From positions 74,362 to 138,361 of the forward strand of contig JBMLQL010000042.1 of assembly GCA_049241565.1 (NCBI GenBank): DNA of 64,000 nt, given 5' to 3'. Shown one piece after another: positions 43,195-51,712 of this stretch (positions within the stretch are counted from its first letter, which is position 1; every line of letters begins with the position of its first letter). A program made the translations under genes and the position numbers. Source of the stretch: DZBG01 sp049241565. Its GTDB lineage: Bacteria; Bdellovibrionota; Bacteriovoracia; Bacteriovoracales; Bacteriovoracaceae. Under the pieces are notes generated by a model that did no database searches, was not told where the DNA came from, and was given only the letters and a program-made list of their open reading frames with translations.

Positions 43195-43605
43195 ATGTAT
43201 CGTAAGTTTGAATGCGAGGTGCAGATTAATGAATCGCACCTCGATAGTTTTGGTCACGTCAATAATGCCGTTTATTTAGAACTCTATGAACATGCACGAT
43301 GGGAATTCATTACCGAGAATGGTTATGGCCTTGATCATATTCAAAAAACTCGCAAAGGGCCTGTAGTCCTTGATTTACAGGTGAAGTTTAAGCGAGAGAT
43401 TAAGAACCGTGAGAAAATCAAGATTCAGTCAGAGACAAAACAGATCGTGAACTCAAAAATAATGGTTCTTGAACAGCGAATGATTAATGCTGACGGGAAG
43501 GTCGCTTCTGAAGCGACCTTTACAGTGGGATTTTTTGATTTGAATGAAAGAAAACTGATTGAAGCTCCTAAAGACTGGCTACATGCCATAGGAATTGATG
43601 AATAA
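43195..43605 (+). CDS. Acyl-CoA thioesterase, YbgC/4HBT family
   Basis: A 136-residue hotdog-fold thioesterase. The family motif DSFGHVNNAVYLELYEHARW, with the catalytic Asp near residue 17, and the following GPVVLDLQVKFKREIKNREK are typical of YbgC-like enzymes that hydrolyse acyl-CoA or acyl-carrier-protein thioesters. The start has AGG upstream. Probably co-transcribed with the Gly-rich secreted protein, though no functional link is clear. Confidence 0.85.
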   Translation: MYRKFECEVQINESHLDSFGHVNNAVYLELYEHARWEFITENGYGLDHIQKTRKGPVVLDLQVKFKREIKNREKIKIQSETKQIVNSKIMVLEQRMINADGKVASEATFTVGFFDLNERKLIEAPKDWLHAIGIDE

Positions 43606-43606
43606 A

Positions 43607-43632
43607 AAAAGCCTCCTTGCGGAGGCTTTTTG
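43607..43632. terminator. Bidirectional intrinsic terminator
   Basis: AAAAGCCTCC (43607-43616), loop TTGC, GGAGGCTTTT (43621-43630), with runs of A and T on the two sides. Ends the thioesterase gene and the convergent Tyr-rich repeat protein gene. Confidence 0.92.
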
Positions 43633-43633
43633 T

Positions 43634-44689
43634 TTAGCTATTTGGGTAGCAGTTTCCGAATTGATCTTGGTATCCGTAACATGTTCCTGAGTACTGACCA
43701 CCGTTTTGGTTGTAGTCATTATACCCACCATTATTATAATCATAGTCATCACCATAATCATAATTCACATCGTTGTTATAATCGTAGTCGTAGCTTGATT
43801 GGCTGAAATCAAAGTTTTGATCTCTATAAGTTTCTGAACAAACATAACGATAGTCACCAGCTTGGTAGTTCAGGCTATCACGCATTGTTGAACACTGATC
43901 ATAACCAATATTACAATACTGACTGAAGTAGCTTGAAGTTACTTGGTGAGTATACTGATCAACTAGCTGATAATTACACTGTTCAACATTGCTGTAGCGG
44001 TATCTGTATCCATTGAACACATAGTATGGATAATTATCAAGAACATGGTATCCATTGATGTATCCAGTTGCGGGATAGAAAATCCAGTGTCCATAAAGAT
44101 AGTTTGCATACGAAGCTCTTACAAAGCGGTAGTAGTCATATGGATGAGTGTAGAAAATGTTAAAGACACTCGTGTATCTGTATGGAGCATGATTGTAGTA
44201 TCTGTACGTTACTGGAGTATAGCCATATGGACGATGGTAATCTCTTGAGTTGTAGTATGTTCTTGTTGGACGATGTGTTGGCGGATTATAGCTACGTCCG
44301 TAGTTCGGTCCACGTGGAGTTGTTGGACGTGGTTGTTGATAACCAGGTGTTGGAGATGGATTATTTCTTCCTGGATTATAGTTTGGTCCACGAGGAGTAG
44401 AAGGAGTAGTTGTGCGTGGTGGTTGCTGGTAACCAGGTGTAGGAGATGGATTATTTCTTCCTGGATTGTAGTTTGGTCCACGAGGAGTAGAAGGAGTAGT
44501 TGTGCGTGGTGGTTGCTGATAACCAGGCGTAGGAGCCGGATTATTTCTTCCTGGATTATAGCTAGGCCCACGCGGCGTGCTTGGAGAACCACCCCCACCA
44601 CGATTTGGGTTGTAGCTAGGACCTCTGCTTTGAGCATAGGCCACAGTTAATTGAGACAATACAAGAGTAGCAACCAATAAGGTTTTCAT
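43634..44689 (-). CDS. Secreted Tyr-rich protein with 30-residue Pro/Asn/Gly repeats
   Basis: A 351-residue exported protein (signal MKTLLVATLVLSQLTVAYA). After cleavage comes a repeat block of 30-residue units (RGPNYNPGRNNPSPTPGYQQ plus PPRTTTPSTP), about three copies and partials, then a Tyr/Arg/His-rich region (about 130-260), a Cys-bearing region (NYQLV, YCNIGYDQCS, YVCSE) and an Asp/Tyr/Asn-rich acidic tail ending in NCYPNS. GGAG lies eight bases before the ATG at 44689. The composition recalls surface or adhesive proteins; no domain is recognised. Confidence 0.68.
   Translation of the reverse strand: MKTLLVATLVLSQLTVAYAQSRGPSYNPNRGGGGSPSTPRGPSYNPGRNNPAPTPGYQQPPRTTTPSTPRGPNYNPGRNNPSPTPGYQQPPRTTTPSTPRGPNYNPGRNNPSPTPGYQQPRPTTPRGPNYGRSYNPPTHRPTRTYYNSRDYHRPYGYTPVTYRYYNHAPYRYTSVFNIFYTHPYDYYRFVRASYANYLYGHWIFYPATGYINGYHVLDNYPYYVFNGYRYRYSNVEQCNYQLVDQYTHQVTSSYFSQYCNIGYDQCSTMRDSLNYQAGDYRYVCSETYRDQNFDFSQSSYDYDYNNDVNYDYGDDYDYNNGGYNDYNQNGGQYSGTCYGYQDQFGNCYPNS
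44305..44588 (-). repeat. 90-bp in-frame tandem repeats
   Basis: The block GTTTGGTCCACGAGGAG recurs at 44381 and 44471, with a diverged copy GCTAGGCCCACGCGG at 44561, so the period is exactly 90 bp (30 codons). A further partial copy lies before 44341. Copies are nearly identical between 44341 and 44520, indicating recent duplication. Confidence 0.88.
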
Positions 44690-44917
44690 ACGTTCTCCGT
44701 CGTTTGAGATACACACTTCTTATCTTCCAAATTACGAGGGAGTTAAGTCTTTGAAAAGAGGGTTTTTACTTACAGTCGCATATAAAGTTGTGGTGCCATT
44801 TTAACCGCTGAGAATGATTAATAATGAGACTAAAAATAAGCTTATAAAAAGACTCACATCTTTTTTCAAATGTAAGAGGGGGCATTTTGCACCACCAACT
44901 TCAGTGTCAAAGTGATA

Positions 44918-45604
44918 CTAAAATGGGGGTAAATCGAAGGTCATGACATATTTTTTATAGATGAGCTGAAGATTCTCCAAAACAATTTCTTTGAGCTCCA
45001 AAGGCGATTGTTCAATATTTTTTTGAAACAAATCAAATGTGTATTGCTCAGAGAGTTTATGAGAAACAGGCCAATAACTTAAATGCCATCTTTCTGGAGA
45101 TACACCTGATGTATCAGTCGAAAAAGGTCTAAAAAAACCAAAAGATTGATTGTTATTGATTTGAATATCTAGCCAATCATGAAGCTCCGCTGCTGGACCA
45201 CCACTCTCACACTCTTGGGGAGTAAGTTGAACATCTTCCGGTTTTTGAGTTCGCTCATCAAAAATATCAATATCTGATCCCCAGTGATGTCTTGAGGCCC
45301 CTGGCAGTGCAGACCATCGGAGAATAGAAAACATGACTTCAGTTGGAGTAAGAATTTGATAGACGAGGGGAGAGCCAAAATCATCCATCAGTGTGCGCTC
45401 ACCTCTGGCCTTGGCATTCCAAATTTTGAGTTGGCGATTATAGTCTCTAAAAGCGCTTATCACTTGAAGATTAAATCCCGCTTCTGAAGCACGCTTTTGA
45501 AGTCGTAAAAAATCCTCTCTCATCTGAGAGTGGACTAAAAACTTAGTGCCCACAAGGGGCACTAAGTGAGCCATGGTTTTTCCAAGGATGATATCTGTAT
45601 TCAT
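44918..45604 (-). CDS. VanY-type D-alanyl-D-alanine carboxypeptidase (M15B)
   Basis: A 228-residue M15 peptidase core without a signal peptide. Zinc ligands appear in ASRHHWGSDIDIF (H and D) and ERWHLSYW (catalytic Glu replaced in order, then His); VISAFRDYNRQ and IWNAKARGE match the VanY/DacB substrate-binding region. It trims the terminal D-Ala from wall peptides. Its ATG overlaps the stop of the 942-residue membrane protein (TAATG), so translation is coupled and export may depend on that partner, since no N-terminal signal is visible. Confidence 0.82.
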   Translation of the reverse strand: MNTDIILGKTMAHLVPLVGTKFLVHSQMREDFLRLQKRASEAGFNLQVISAFRDYNRQLKIWNAKARGERTLMDDFGSPLVYQILTPTEVMFSILRWSALPGASRHHWGSDIDIFDERTQKPEDVQLTPQECESGGPAAELHDWLDIQINNNQSFGFFRPFSTDTSGVSPERWHLSYWPVSHKLSEQYTFDLFQKNIEQSPLELKEIVLENLQLIYKKYVMTFDLPPF

Positions 45605-48432
45605 TATTTATTAATATCAGTCTCAGCTGGTTTATCAGCTTCAGTTTTTCCTTCAGTATCAAAGAGTCTTCTCATCCCACTTCTTTGGTAGCGATGACTT
45701 AAAACCTCAAAGAGATTCGTTGAAGAGCCTGAGATATCATTCGTCCCAAGATCCATGTCTTGCTGAAGAACTTCTGCTACCTGTTGCTCTTGCACCGCCG
45801 CTTCTTCTTCAGTCAGTCCGAATTCAAGAGTTGGTTCAGATGAGCCAGTGTCAAATCCTACTCCTGGGCCGGGTGTTGACGCCACACTATTTGTACTTTC
45901 AACCTCTTCTTTAAGGTCTTCAAGGGCCGCTTTAGCATCGAAATTAGCAAGAGAAGTCGGCATCGCTCTTCCCGCAGATGGAGAACCGATTGTTCCGGTA
46001 TTAGCGCCAATAAAGTTTCCGAGATTTTTCTCTGCAGCCGTCACAATGGCGTTCTCGTTTTTCATATCTTTGTCTTTAAGAATTTTGTTCGTAGCTTCTC
46101 TAAATTTGAAAGCATTATTCAAGAGTCCATCAGCATTTAGTTCTGCTCCGTTCCCGCTTGCGACGGTGTTAATTGGATTAAGGCCGCTTCCAAGAGTTGA
46201 TAGAGTGCTTAGGTTGATTCCTGAAATATTAAATCCGCTCGCTTTAAGACATGTATTCGATGTCCTGCAGCTGCAGCTTTGATCAATCTGATTTGATTGT
46301 GTGATACAAACCTTTGGTCCAGAACCTCCAGAGGCAAGATAGCTATTGTTGTTTAGTGCAATTGAGTTCCACATATTTTGACAAACAGCTGAGTTTCCAC
46401 GTGCTGGGTTACGTGATCCTTCGGCCGTATAGCAATAACAACCTGGTTGAGATTGATCATTTCGTTCAGCAGGAGTACAGATTTTCATTCCTTGTGTGTT
46501 TTCAAAATCTCCTTTCAATTTAAGGAGAGTTTCTTTGCGGGCCTTCGCTATCTTTTGCTGATCGGCCATCTCTTTAGTCATAAAGCCTGTGAGAACGCCT
46601 AGAACACCTCCGAAGGCGATTCGGAAAGTAGGAGTCTGAAGGAATTTTTGAAATTTTCCATCAGTCTTTTCTTCTTCTTTTAAAAAATTCTCCTTGTTTC
46701 CTGAGGCTGAATCAGTTGTAGAATTTGATCCACTTGCATCAGAATTTCCACTAGAACTTCCATTTTTGCCTTTATTTTTTCCACCTTTAAAAATATTACT
46801 GCTCATAAGTAACATCCCCGCAGTAGGAAGAATAGCGAGCAGCATTCCTGCTTTTGCATGGGCCTGAGAAATCCCTATTTCAGATTGAAGTTTGGCAATA
46901 ATAGTTTCAAGCCCTACTGAAGGGGTATTATCATTCTTATTGAGTGAATATTTCTCAGCAAGCTGATCAGCAGTAATTCCAGCAAATGTTCTCACAAAGA
47001 TTTGATCTTCAGTTGATTTATTAAAAAAACCAGCTTCTGTTTGTGAGTCAAGACTAGAGTAGGACTGACCCTTTACCATTTCTTCAAAATCGTTTGAAAG
47101 AGCAAGAATCTCATCAACAGAACTTGAATTACGGATCATTTGAATCTGATTCATTAACTCTTTTCGGTTTGGTAGATGATAATTAAAAGCACTCTCTTGA
47201 CCGTTAGAATTGTTATATGGTTCCTGTCGAGGACTATTCGTTGGCATTTTTATTTTATTTTTGTCGAGACTGTCGTTGATATTCATTGGGTCTTTGTTTT
47301 TCTCATTAAGCTCTTTTATTGTGTTATCCATGTGCTTATTTTGCGATGTCATTGCAGTGTCGCGCTCCCAGCATTCAAATTTTGCTAAAAGGTTTGCATA
47401 TTTACTGGCAGCAGGAGAAGTTTCTGGTGTTCCGAGAGTGATAAGTTGATTCAGCGTATCAGCTACTCCCTTTACTTCAAGAGGAACTATTTTATCATCT
47501 GTTGTTACATTTGTATTAGCGTTTAAATCTTTTACTTCTTTAGCTAGCTTAGCAAACTTAGTAGCTTCCTTCGTCCCAAGAGTGACAGTATATCCTGCAA
47601 TTTGAGCTCCTCTTTGATTAGGAGGATTTTGTGCTGAAAGAGTTACACTTTCTTTTGCTGCAATTTTTAATAATGAGCTTTTTGCGAGTTTAAGTGAAAT
47701 TAGTTCATACGCCGCAATCCCCGCAGCAGCGGCAAAAGCAGAAGCAGCGACTCCGTAAAAGATTTTTTTAGTCTTTGCGAGATCTTCGATTGATTTTTGT
47801 TCATCAGATAAAAGTTGGAATGCTTCAGATTGCATTTGTGTCGCATCAACTTTCTTTTGATCTAGGTTATCAGTAGTTTTAGGAGTAAAAAGTTTTTCGC
47901 GGGCCTCATCAAGTTTTTTTAGATTGGATTTGTGTTTAATAAATCCATAAACTTCACCACCGAGCATTGTCACACTGGCCACCATCATGGCGATAGTTGA
48001 TGGAGGAAGACATTTATTTTTGCCAAACATTTTCTTCTTCACCATCATGTAACCAAACAGCATTAAAGGAAGAGCATAGACAGCAGTCTTGGCCACATTA
48101 AGACCAAAGCTGTTTCCTTTATACATGGCCTGGATATCACCAGAAGTTAATCCTTCACCACCAGCACCTTTATTGGCATTTTTTTCATAACAAGCTTTTT
48201 GTTCTTCGGGAGTTGAAAGTTTTGCACAGGCCTCAAGATCTCTTTGAGTTTGTGCGGTACTTGCATTCACTAAACATCTATTAGCAGCATCACTCCAACT
48301 TGTTCCAGCCCCACATGTACTGGCATCAGCATTTGCTCTCAGTACAGTGACTACCGCAAGCTCGGGTTTAATGGGAGCTACGAGGAGCTCGAAGCAAATT
48401 CCCAGCAGGAGGAGGCGGCTTAAAAATTTCAT
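45604..48432 (-). CDS. Very large membrane/secreted protein, envelope cluster member B
   Basis: A 942-residue protein of no recognised family. N-terminal signal or anchor (about 1-30), a Cys-rich short domain (AANRCLVN, LEACAKLS, KACYEKN), membrane helices at about 110-160, a coiled coil (about 165-220), a helix containing AAAGIAAYELISLKLAK (about 230-255), a long soluble domain, further hydrophobic segments near 545 and 610, a Cys-rich region (about 655-745: CYCYTAEG, CSCRTSNTC), an acidic Ala/Glu region and the tail LFEVLSHRY. The helix-coil-YELI order matches the 39.5-kb protein. It overlaps the VanY gene by one base. Confidence 0.62.
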   Translation of the reverse strand: MKFLSRLLLLGICFELLVAPIKPELAVVTVLRANADASTCGAGTSWSDAANRCLVNASTAQTQRDLEACAKLSTPEEQKACYEKNANKGAGGEGLTSGDIQAMYKGNSFGLNVAKTAVYALPLMLFGYMMVKKKMFGKNKCLPPSTIAMMVASVTMLGGEVYGFIKHKSNLKKLDEAREKLFTPKTTDNLDQKKVDATQMQSEAFQLLSDEQKSIEDLAKTKKIFYGVAASAFAAAAGIAAYELISLKLAKSSLLKIAAKESVTLSAQNPPNQRGAQIAGYTVTLGTKEATKFAKLAKEVKDLNANTNVTTDDKIVPLEVKGVADTLNQLITLGTPETSPAASKYANLLAKFECWERDTAMTSQNKHMDNTIKELNEKNKDPMNINDSLDKNKIKMPTNSPRQEPYNNSNGQESAFNYHLPNRKELMNQIQMIRNSSSVDEILALSNDFEEMVKGQSYSSLDSQTEAGFFNKSTEDQIFVRTFAGITADQLAEKYSLNKNDNTPSVGLETIIAKLQSEIGISQAHAKAGMLLAILPTAGMLLMSSNIFKGGKNKGKNGSSSGNSDASGSNSTTDSASGNKENFLKEEEKTDGKFQKFLQTPTFRIAFGGVLGVLTGFMTKEMADQQKIAKARKETLLKLKGDFENTQGMKICTPAERNDQSQPGCYCYTAEGSRNPARGNSAVCQNMWNSIALNNNSYLASGGSGPKVCITQSNQIDQSCSCRTSNTCLKASGFNISGINLSTLSTLGSGLNPINTVASGNGAELNADGLLNNAFKFREATNKILKDKDMKNENAIVTAAEKNLGNFIGANTGTIGSPSAGRAMPTSLANFDAKAALEDLKEEVESTNSVASTPGPGVGFDTGSSEPTLEFGLTEEEAAVQEQQVAEVLQQDMDLGTNDISGSSTNLFEVLSHRYQRSGMRRLFDTEGKTEADKPAETDINK

Positions 48433-48635
48433 ACTTTCATCCTTAGTAAATACAAGAAGTTATTTAATTATAAAGGGAGAAGGGGATTTTTTTGAGCTAA
48501 GCATGGATTGCCGCTTTTGTTTGGTCATCAAATATGGTCGAAACTGCTGTTATTTCAATGTCTTGGATCGCTAATCTTAGGCTTTGGATTCGGAGAAATT
48601 GTGATATATAGTTGACTCAAAAACTTGGCGGAAAT

Positions 48636-49256
48636 ATGAAAAATCTTATTCTAGGCATTCTAGCTTTGAGTTCAGTCTCTTTATGGGCGCAAACTCAATT
48701 TCAAACTGGAGATATTCTTCTTCAGCCACTTTACTGCAGACTTTGTGAATTGATCGAATCTGAAGAGCAGTCGATTTATTCTCATATGGGACTAGTGATT
48801 GAGCGTGAAACGGAAACTTTTGTCATTGAATCATTTGGTTCAGGAGTGAAAGTAGTGACCCTTGCCGAGTTTAATAAAAAAACACAAAAAGGTCAGAAGC
48901 TTCGGCATCTTCGTTTTAAAGATCCTGAGGTGGCCAACTATCTCTCTGAAGTCACTCAGACATTAAGACTTCTTCTTCATTTCAAGAAAAAATACGAAGG
49001 CTTAAAATATGATGGTCATTTCCTTTGGGATAATGTCGATGAAAATGGCAAAGAAAAACTCTATTGCTCAGAGCTTGTAGTAAAACTCCTCAATGAAATT
49101 CTCGTATGGAATTATCCTATTAAGAGGATGCACTTTAGTCGCAATGTTGCTGAGTGGGATCGCCATTTTGGTGGGACAACGCCAAGAGATGAGTGGGGGA
49201 ATTCTCCTGCAGATTTTGAGAAGTCTAAAGAATTCTTGCACTTAGGCGATATTTAG
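48636..49256 (+). CDS. YiiX/YebB-like permuted NlpC/P60 hydrolase
   Basis: A 206-residue exported protein (signal ending WAQ). QTGDILLQ, then YSHMGLVIE with the His, and YCSELVVKLL with the Cys nucleophile follow the YiiX order, in which the catalytic Cys comes after the His (circularly permuted papain fold). Such enzymes act on lipids or peptide bonds of the envelope. The start at 48636 gives the best signal peptide. Divergent from the 942-residue protein; 203 bp of AT-rich intergenic sequence between them. Confidence 0.76.
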   Translation: MKNLILGILALSSVSLWAQTQFQTGDILLQPLYCRLCELIESEEQSIYSHMGLVIERETETFVIESFGSGVKVVTLAEFNKKTQKGQKLRHLRFKDPEVANYLSEVTQTLRLLLHFKKKYEGLKYDGHFLWDNVDENGKEKLYCSELVVKLLNEILVWNYPIKRMHFSRNVAEWDRHFGGTTPRDEWGNSPADFEKSKEFLHLGDI

Positions 49257-49402
49257 CTTTAGTAAAATCTAGGTTTACAATCGCACACGAGAACAGAGCT
49301 TAACTGCTGTCAAATTTATCTACACTCTTTTGTCATTTTTTCAATTCTAATTTAGGGAATTTGTACCTCTACTATAATGAGCTCATTATTAAAGGAGGAT
49401 GT

Positions 49403-50053
49403 ATGAAAAAGTTATTAATCGGTCTTATGGCACTTAGCTCACTATCAGTATTTGCTGGAGCATTAGGAACTCCTGACCAAGACCCTGTTATTAAGAACGT
49501 AAGAGAGCGATTTGCAAAGGCAAAAGTTCCTAATCTAGAAGCCTTAGTTTTAAACGACCATAGTTGTAGATCTCTGTCAGCAGTACGGGACAATTTTTGG
49601 ACATCCGAGCATGAATCTACTAGATATAGATTCAAGTCATTCGACGGACTAATTATTGCTTCTGATGTACTCTCACATATAACGATGGTTTCTAACGGGA
49701 AAGAGCTAATTGGTAGTCTTGATCCGAAATACAATATGCCTGGTTATTTAGCAATAAGAGAAACGGAATCTGGTGATCTGATTATCGAGACAAGTCAGTA
49801 TGATGCAAATAGTACATTGGCAAAATCAATCTCAAACGATGGAGCTGCCAAAGCTTATGTGTACGATGTTTGTGTAAAAAATAAAGTCAATACTAGTCCT
49901 AATAGTTACAGATGCCAGCTCGCGACAGATTTTTGTGGTTACAAAGGTGGACGCTATGGATTTTGGGTTAAGGCCGAAGATAAAAATACTGCTATAGATA
50001 AATGCTTGAATGTTTCTGAAAACCGTAATCATCGTCTTTGTAAGGTTGAATAA
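49403..50053 (+). CDS. Secreted hypothetical protein
   Basis: A 216-residue protein with signal peptide MKKLLIGLMALSSLSVFA. Start chosen by the AAAGGAGG sequence just upstream. The mature part has five or six Cys (HSCRSL, DVCVKN, RCQLATDFCGYKGG, DKCLN, HRLCKVE) concentrated in the C-terminal third and no motif I recognise. The signal resembles that of the YiiX-like protein upstream. GGCC is rare here, as in the toxin region. Confidence 0.62.
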   Translation: MKKLLIGLMALSSLSVFAGALGTPDQDPVIKNVRERFAKAKVPNLEALVLNDHSCRSLSAVRDNFWTSEHESTRYRFKSFDGLIIASDVLSHITMVSNGKELIGSLDPKYNMPGYLAIRETESGDLIIETSQYDANSTLAKSISNDGAAKAYVYDVCVKNKVNTSPNSYRCQLATDFCGYKGGRYGFWVKAEDKNTAIDKCLNVSENRNHRLCKVE

Positions 50054-50092
50054 TTTATTAAACTTTAGATGAAAAATTAACTAGGACTTAAA

Positions 50093-50485
50093 ATGAAAAA
50101 AATATTAGCTTCGTTTATCTTATTGCTATCAATGTCTGCATTGGCACAGTCCCAGCAACTCAAGCTTGGTCAAAGTTTACAGCTTCAATGTCCAGCAAGT
50201 TCTGAAATTATGATGAATCAGATTAATACAAGGACAGCAACAGTTTATTGTGGATCTGTATGTCGATTAGAGGTTATGACAAAGTGTGACTATGATCTGG
50301 CCACTGATCCTACTGTTCGTGGTTGCGGTGGAACAAACACTTACCTTATTGTTCTAAAGGCACCTGGACAGAAGTTACGCGCTTTAACTAATAATCATTA
50401 CGATTATGAATTGGTGCGATCAAATTTAGAGGATCAGGCATCAAGAGTTTCCGAAGAAGGAATTTGCGATAAGGTTGTTTATTAG
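50093..50485 (+). CDS. Small secreted Cys-rich hypothetical protein
   Basis: A 130-residue protein with a signal peptide (MKKILASFILLLSMSALA). Six Cys in the mature chain (LQCPAS, VYCGSVCRLE, KCDYD, GCGG, GICDK) could form three disulfides. No homology that I recognise. It follows the preceding secreted protein by 39 bp on the same strand and may be co-transcribed. Confidence 0.6.
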   Translation: MKKILASFILLLSMSALAQSQQLKLGQSLQLQCPASSEIMMNQINTRTATVYCGSVCRLEVMTKCDYDLATDPTVRGCGGTNTYLIVLKAPGQKLRALTNNHYDYELVRSNLEDQASRVSEEGICDKVVY

Positions 50486-50551
50486 TCATTTCTTGTGATT
50501 AACGAAAAAACGTTAGGTTAGACTGCTTCTTTTCTTCGCAAAATCTAGTTG

Positions 50552-50581
50552 ACTGCATTTTACTACGTAGTAAAATGCAGT
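50552..50581. promoter_or_regulatory. Perfect 30-bp palindrome before the DUF4143 ATPase
   Basis: The left half ACTGCATTTTACTAC (50552-50566) is followed without spacer by its exact reverse complement GTAGTAAAATGCAGT (50567-50581), ending three bases before the ATG at 50585. No U-run follows. It could be an operator, a hairpin that blocks the ribosome site, or a target for a mobile or recombinase system. The half-site shares TACTAC with the inverted repeat at 37831-37862. Confidence 0.7.
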
Positions 50582-50584
50582 TAT

Positions 50585-51712
50585 ATGCACAATACTCGTT
50601 ATCTAGAGCAGCTCATTATAGACGATCTTACTGAAAAAATGGTTTTCCTTGGTGGGCCTAGGCAGGTCGGGAAAACGACTCTTTCAAAAAAAATTCTTGG
50701 ATTAAATGGAACTTATTATAATTGGGATGATTTAGAAGACAAAAAAAAGCTTCTAAATAATGATCTCTATAAGAATAATGGTCTTGTTGTTTTGGATGAG
50801 ATTCATAAATACCGTTTATGGCGCTCACTTGTTAAAGGCTGCTTTGATAAGTATTTTCCAAAGATAAAAATTCTTGTCACAGGTTCGGCGCGTCTCGATC
50901 ATTTTAGAAAAGGGGGAGATTCACTAGTAGGAAGATATCATTATTATCGTCTACATCCTTATAGCCTTCCAGAACTGAGTCATACTTTTGATAAAAGTGT
51001 CTTACAAGATCTACTTCAATATGGAGGATTCCCAGAGCCTCTACATAAAAAAGATAAGCGACATTTACGACGATGGCAGAATGAACGTATATCGAGGGTG
51101 TTGACTCAAGATGTTCGAGACCTAGAGACTATTAAAGATATCTCACTGTTGGAATTGCTTGTTGAGCTTCTTTTTCCGAGAGTCGGCTCACCGTTGTCTA
51201 TTAAAAGTCTGCAGGAAGATATTGGTGTTTCTCCACACACAGTGGAGAGATGGATTGGTATTTTGGAAAATGTATATTTTTGTTATCGTATTTCTCCTTA
51301 TGGGACTCATCGGACCCGTGCCATTAAAAAAACACAAAAGCTCTATCTTTGGGATTGGTCTCAAGTAGAAAGTGATGGAGCACGATTTGAGAATCTTGTG
51401 GCAGGACATCTGCTAAAATTTTGTCACTATCATGAAGATTATAATGGGTACAAGATGCAGCTTTGCTATATTAAAGATGTTGAGGGACGAGAGATTGATT
51501 TTGTTGTGATAAAAGATAAGAAACCTCTCTTCGCTGTTGAGTGTAAAACGGGAGAAAAGTCACTTCAGAGAAGTTTAAAATATTTTAAAGATATTTATAA
51601 GATACCAAAAGCCTATCAAGTTCACCTTGGAGAGAAAGATTTTGGAGACGAGTCTAAGGAGGGCAGAGTACTTCCTTTTCATTTATTCTGTAAACTAGAG
51701 GAACTAATATGA
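50585..51712 (+). CDS. AAA_14/DUF4143 family ATPase
   Basis: A 375-residue protein. Walker A GGPRQVGKTT near residues 23-32, Walker B LVVLDEIHKY near 68, the sensor-like ILVTGSARLD near 98, then YRLHPYSLPEL and LLQYGGFPEPL, typical of AAA_14. The C-terminal DUF4143 part has REIDFVVIKDKKPLFAVECKTG, which resembles a PD-(D/E)XK active site. A middle winged-helix region (about 205-245) is present. These ATPases are widespread and their role is unclear, with DNA- or nuclease-linked functions proposed. Start placed at 50585, right after the palindrome; its stop overlaps the next gene. Confidence 0.84.
   Translation: MHNTRYLEQLIIDDLTEKMVFLGGPRQVGKTTLSKKILGLNGTYYNWDDLEDKKKLLNNDLYKNNGLVVLDEIHKYRLWRSLVKGCFDKYFPKIKILVTGSARLDHFRKGGDSLVGRYHYYRLHPYSLPELSHTFDKSVLQDLLQYGGFPEPLHKKDKRHLRRWQNERISRVLTQDVRDLETIKDISLLELLVELLFPRVGSPLSIKSLQEDIGVSPHTVERWIGILENVYFCYRISPYGTHRTRAIKKTQKLYLWDWSQVESDGARFENLVAGHLLKFCHYHEDYNGYKMQLCYIKDVEGREIDFVVIKDKKPLFAVECKTGEKSLQRSLKYFKDIYKIPKAYQVHLGEKDFGDESKEGRVLPFHLFCKLEELI

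Noticed and set aside
44209..44650. Long frames on both strands across the repeat block
   Set aside because: They are shadows of the low-complexity 90-bp repeats; only the minus frame with a signal peptide and ribosome site is credible.
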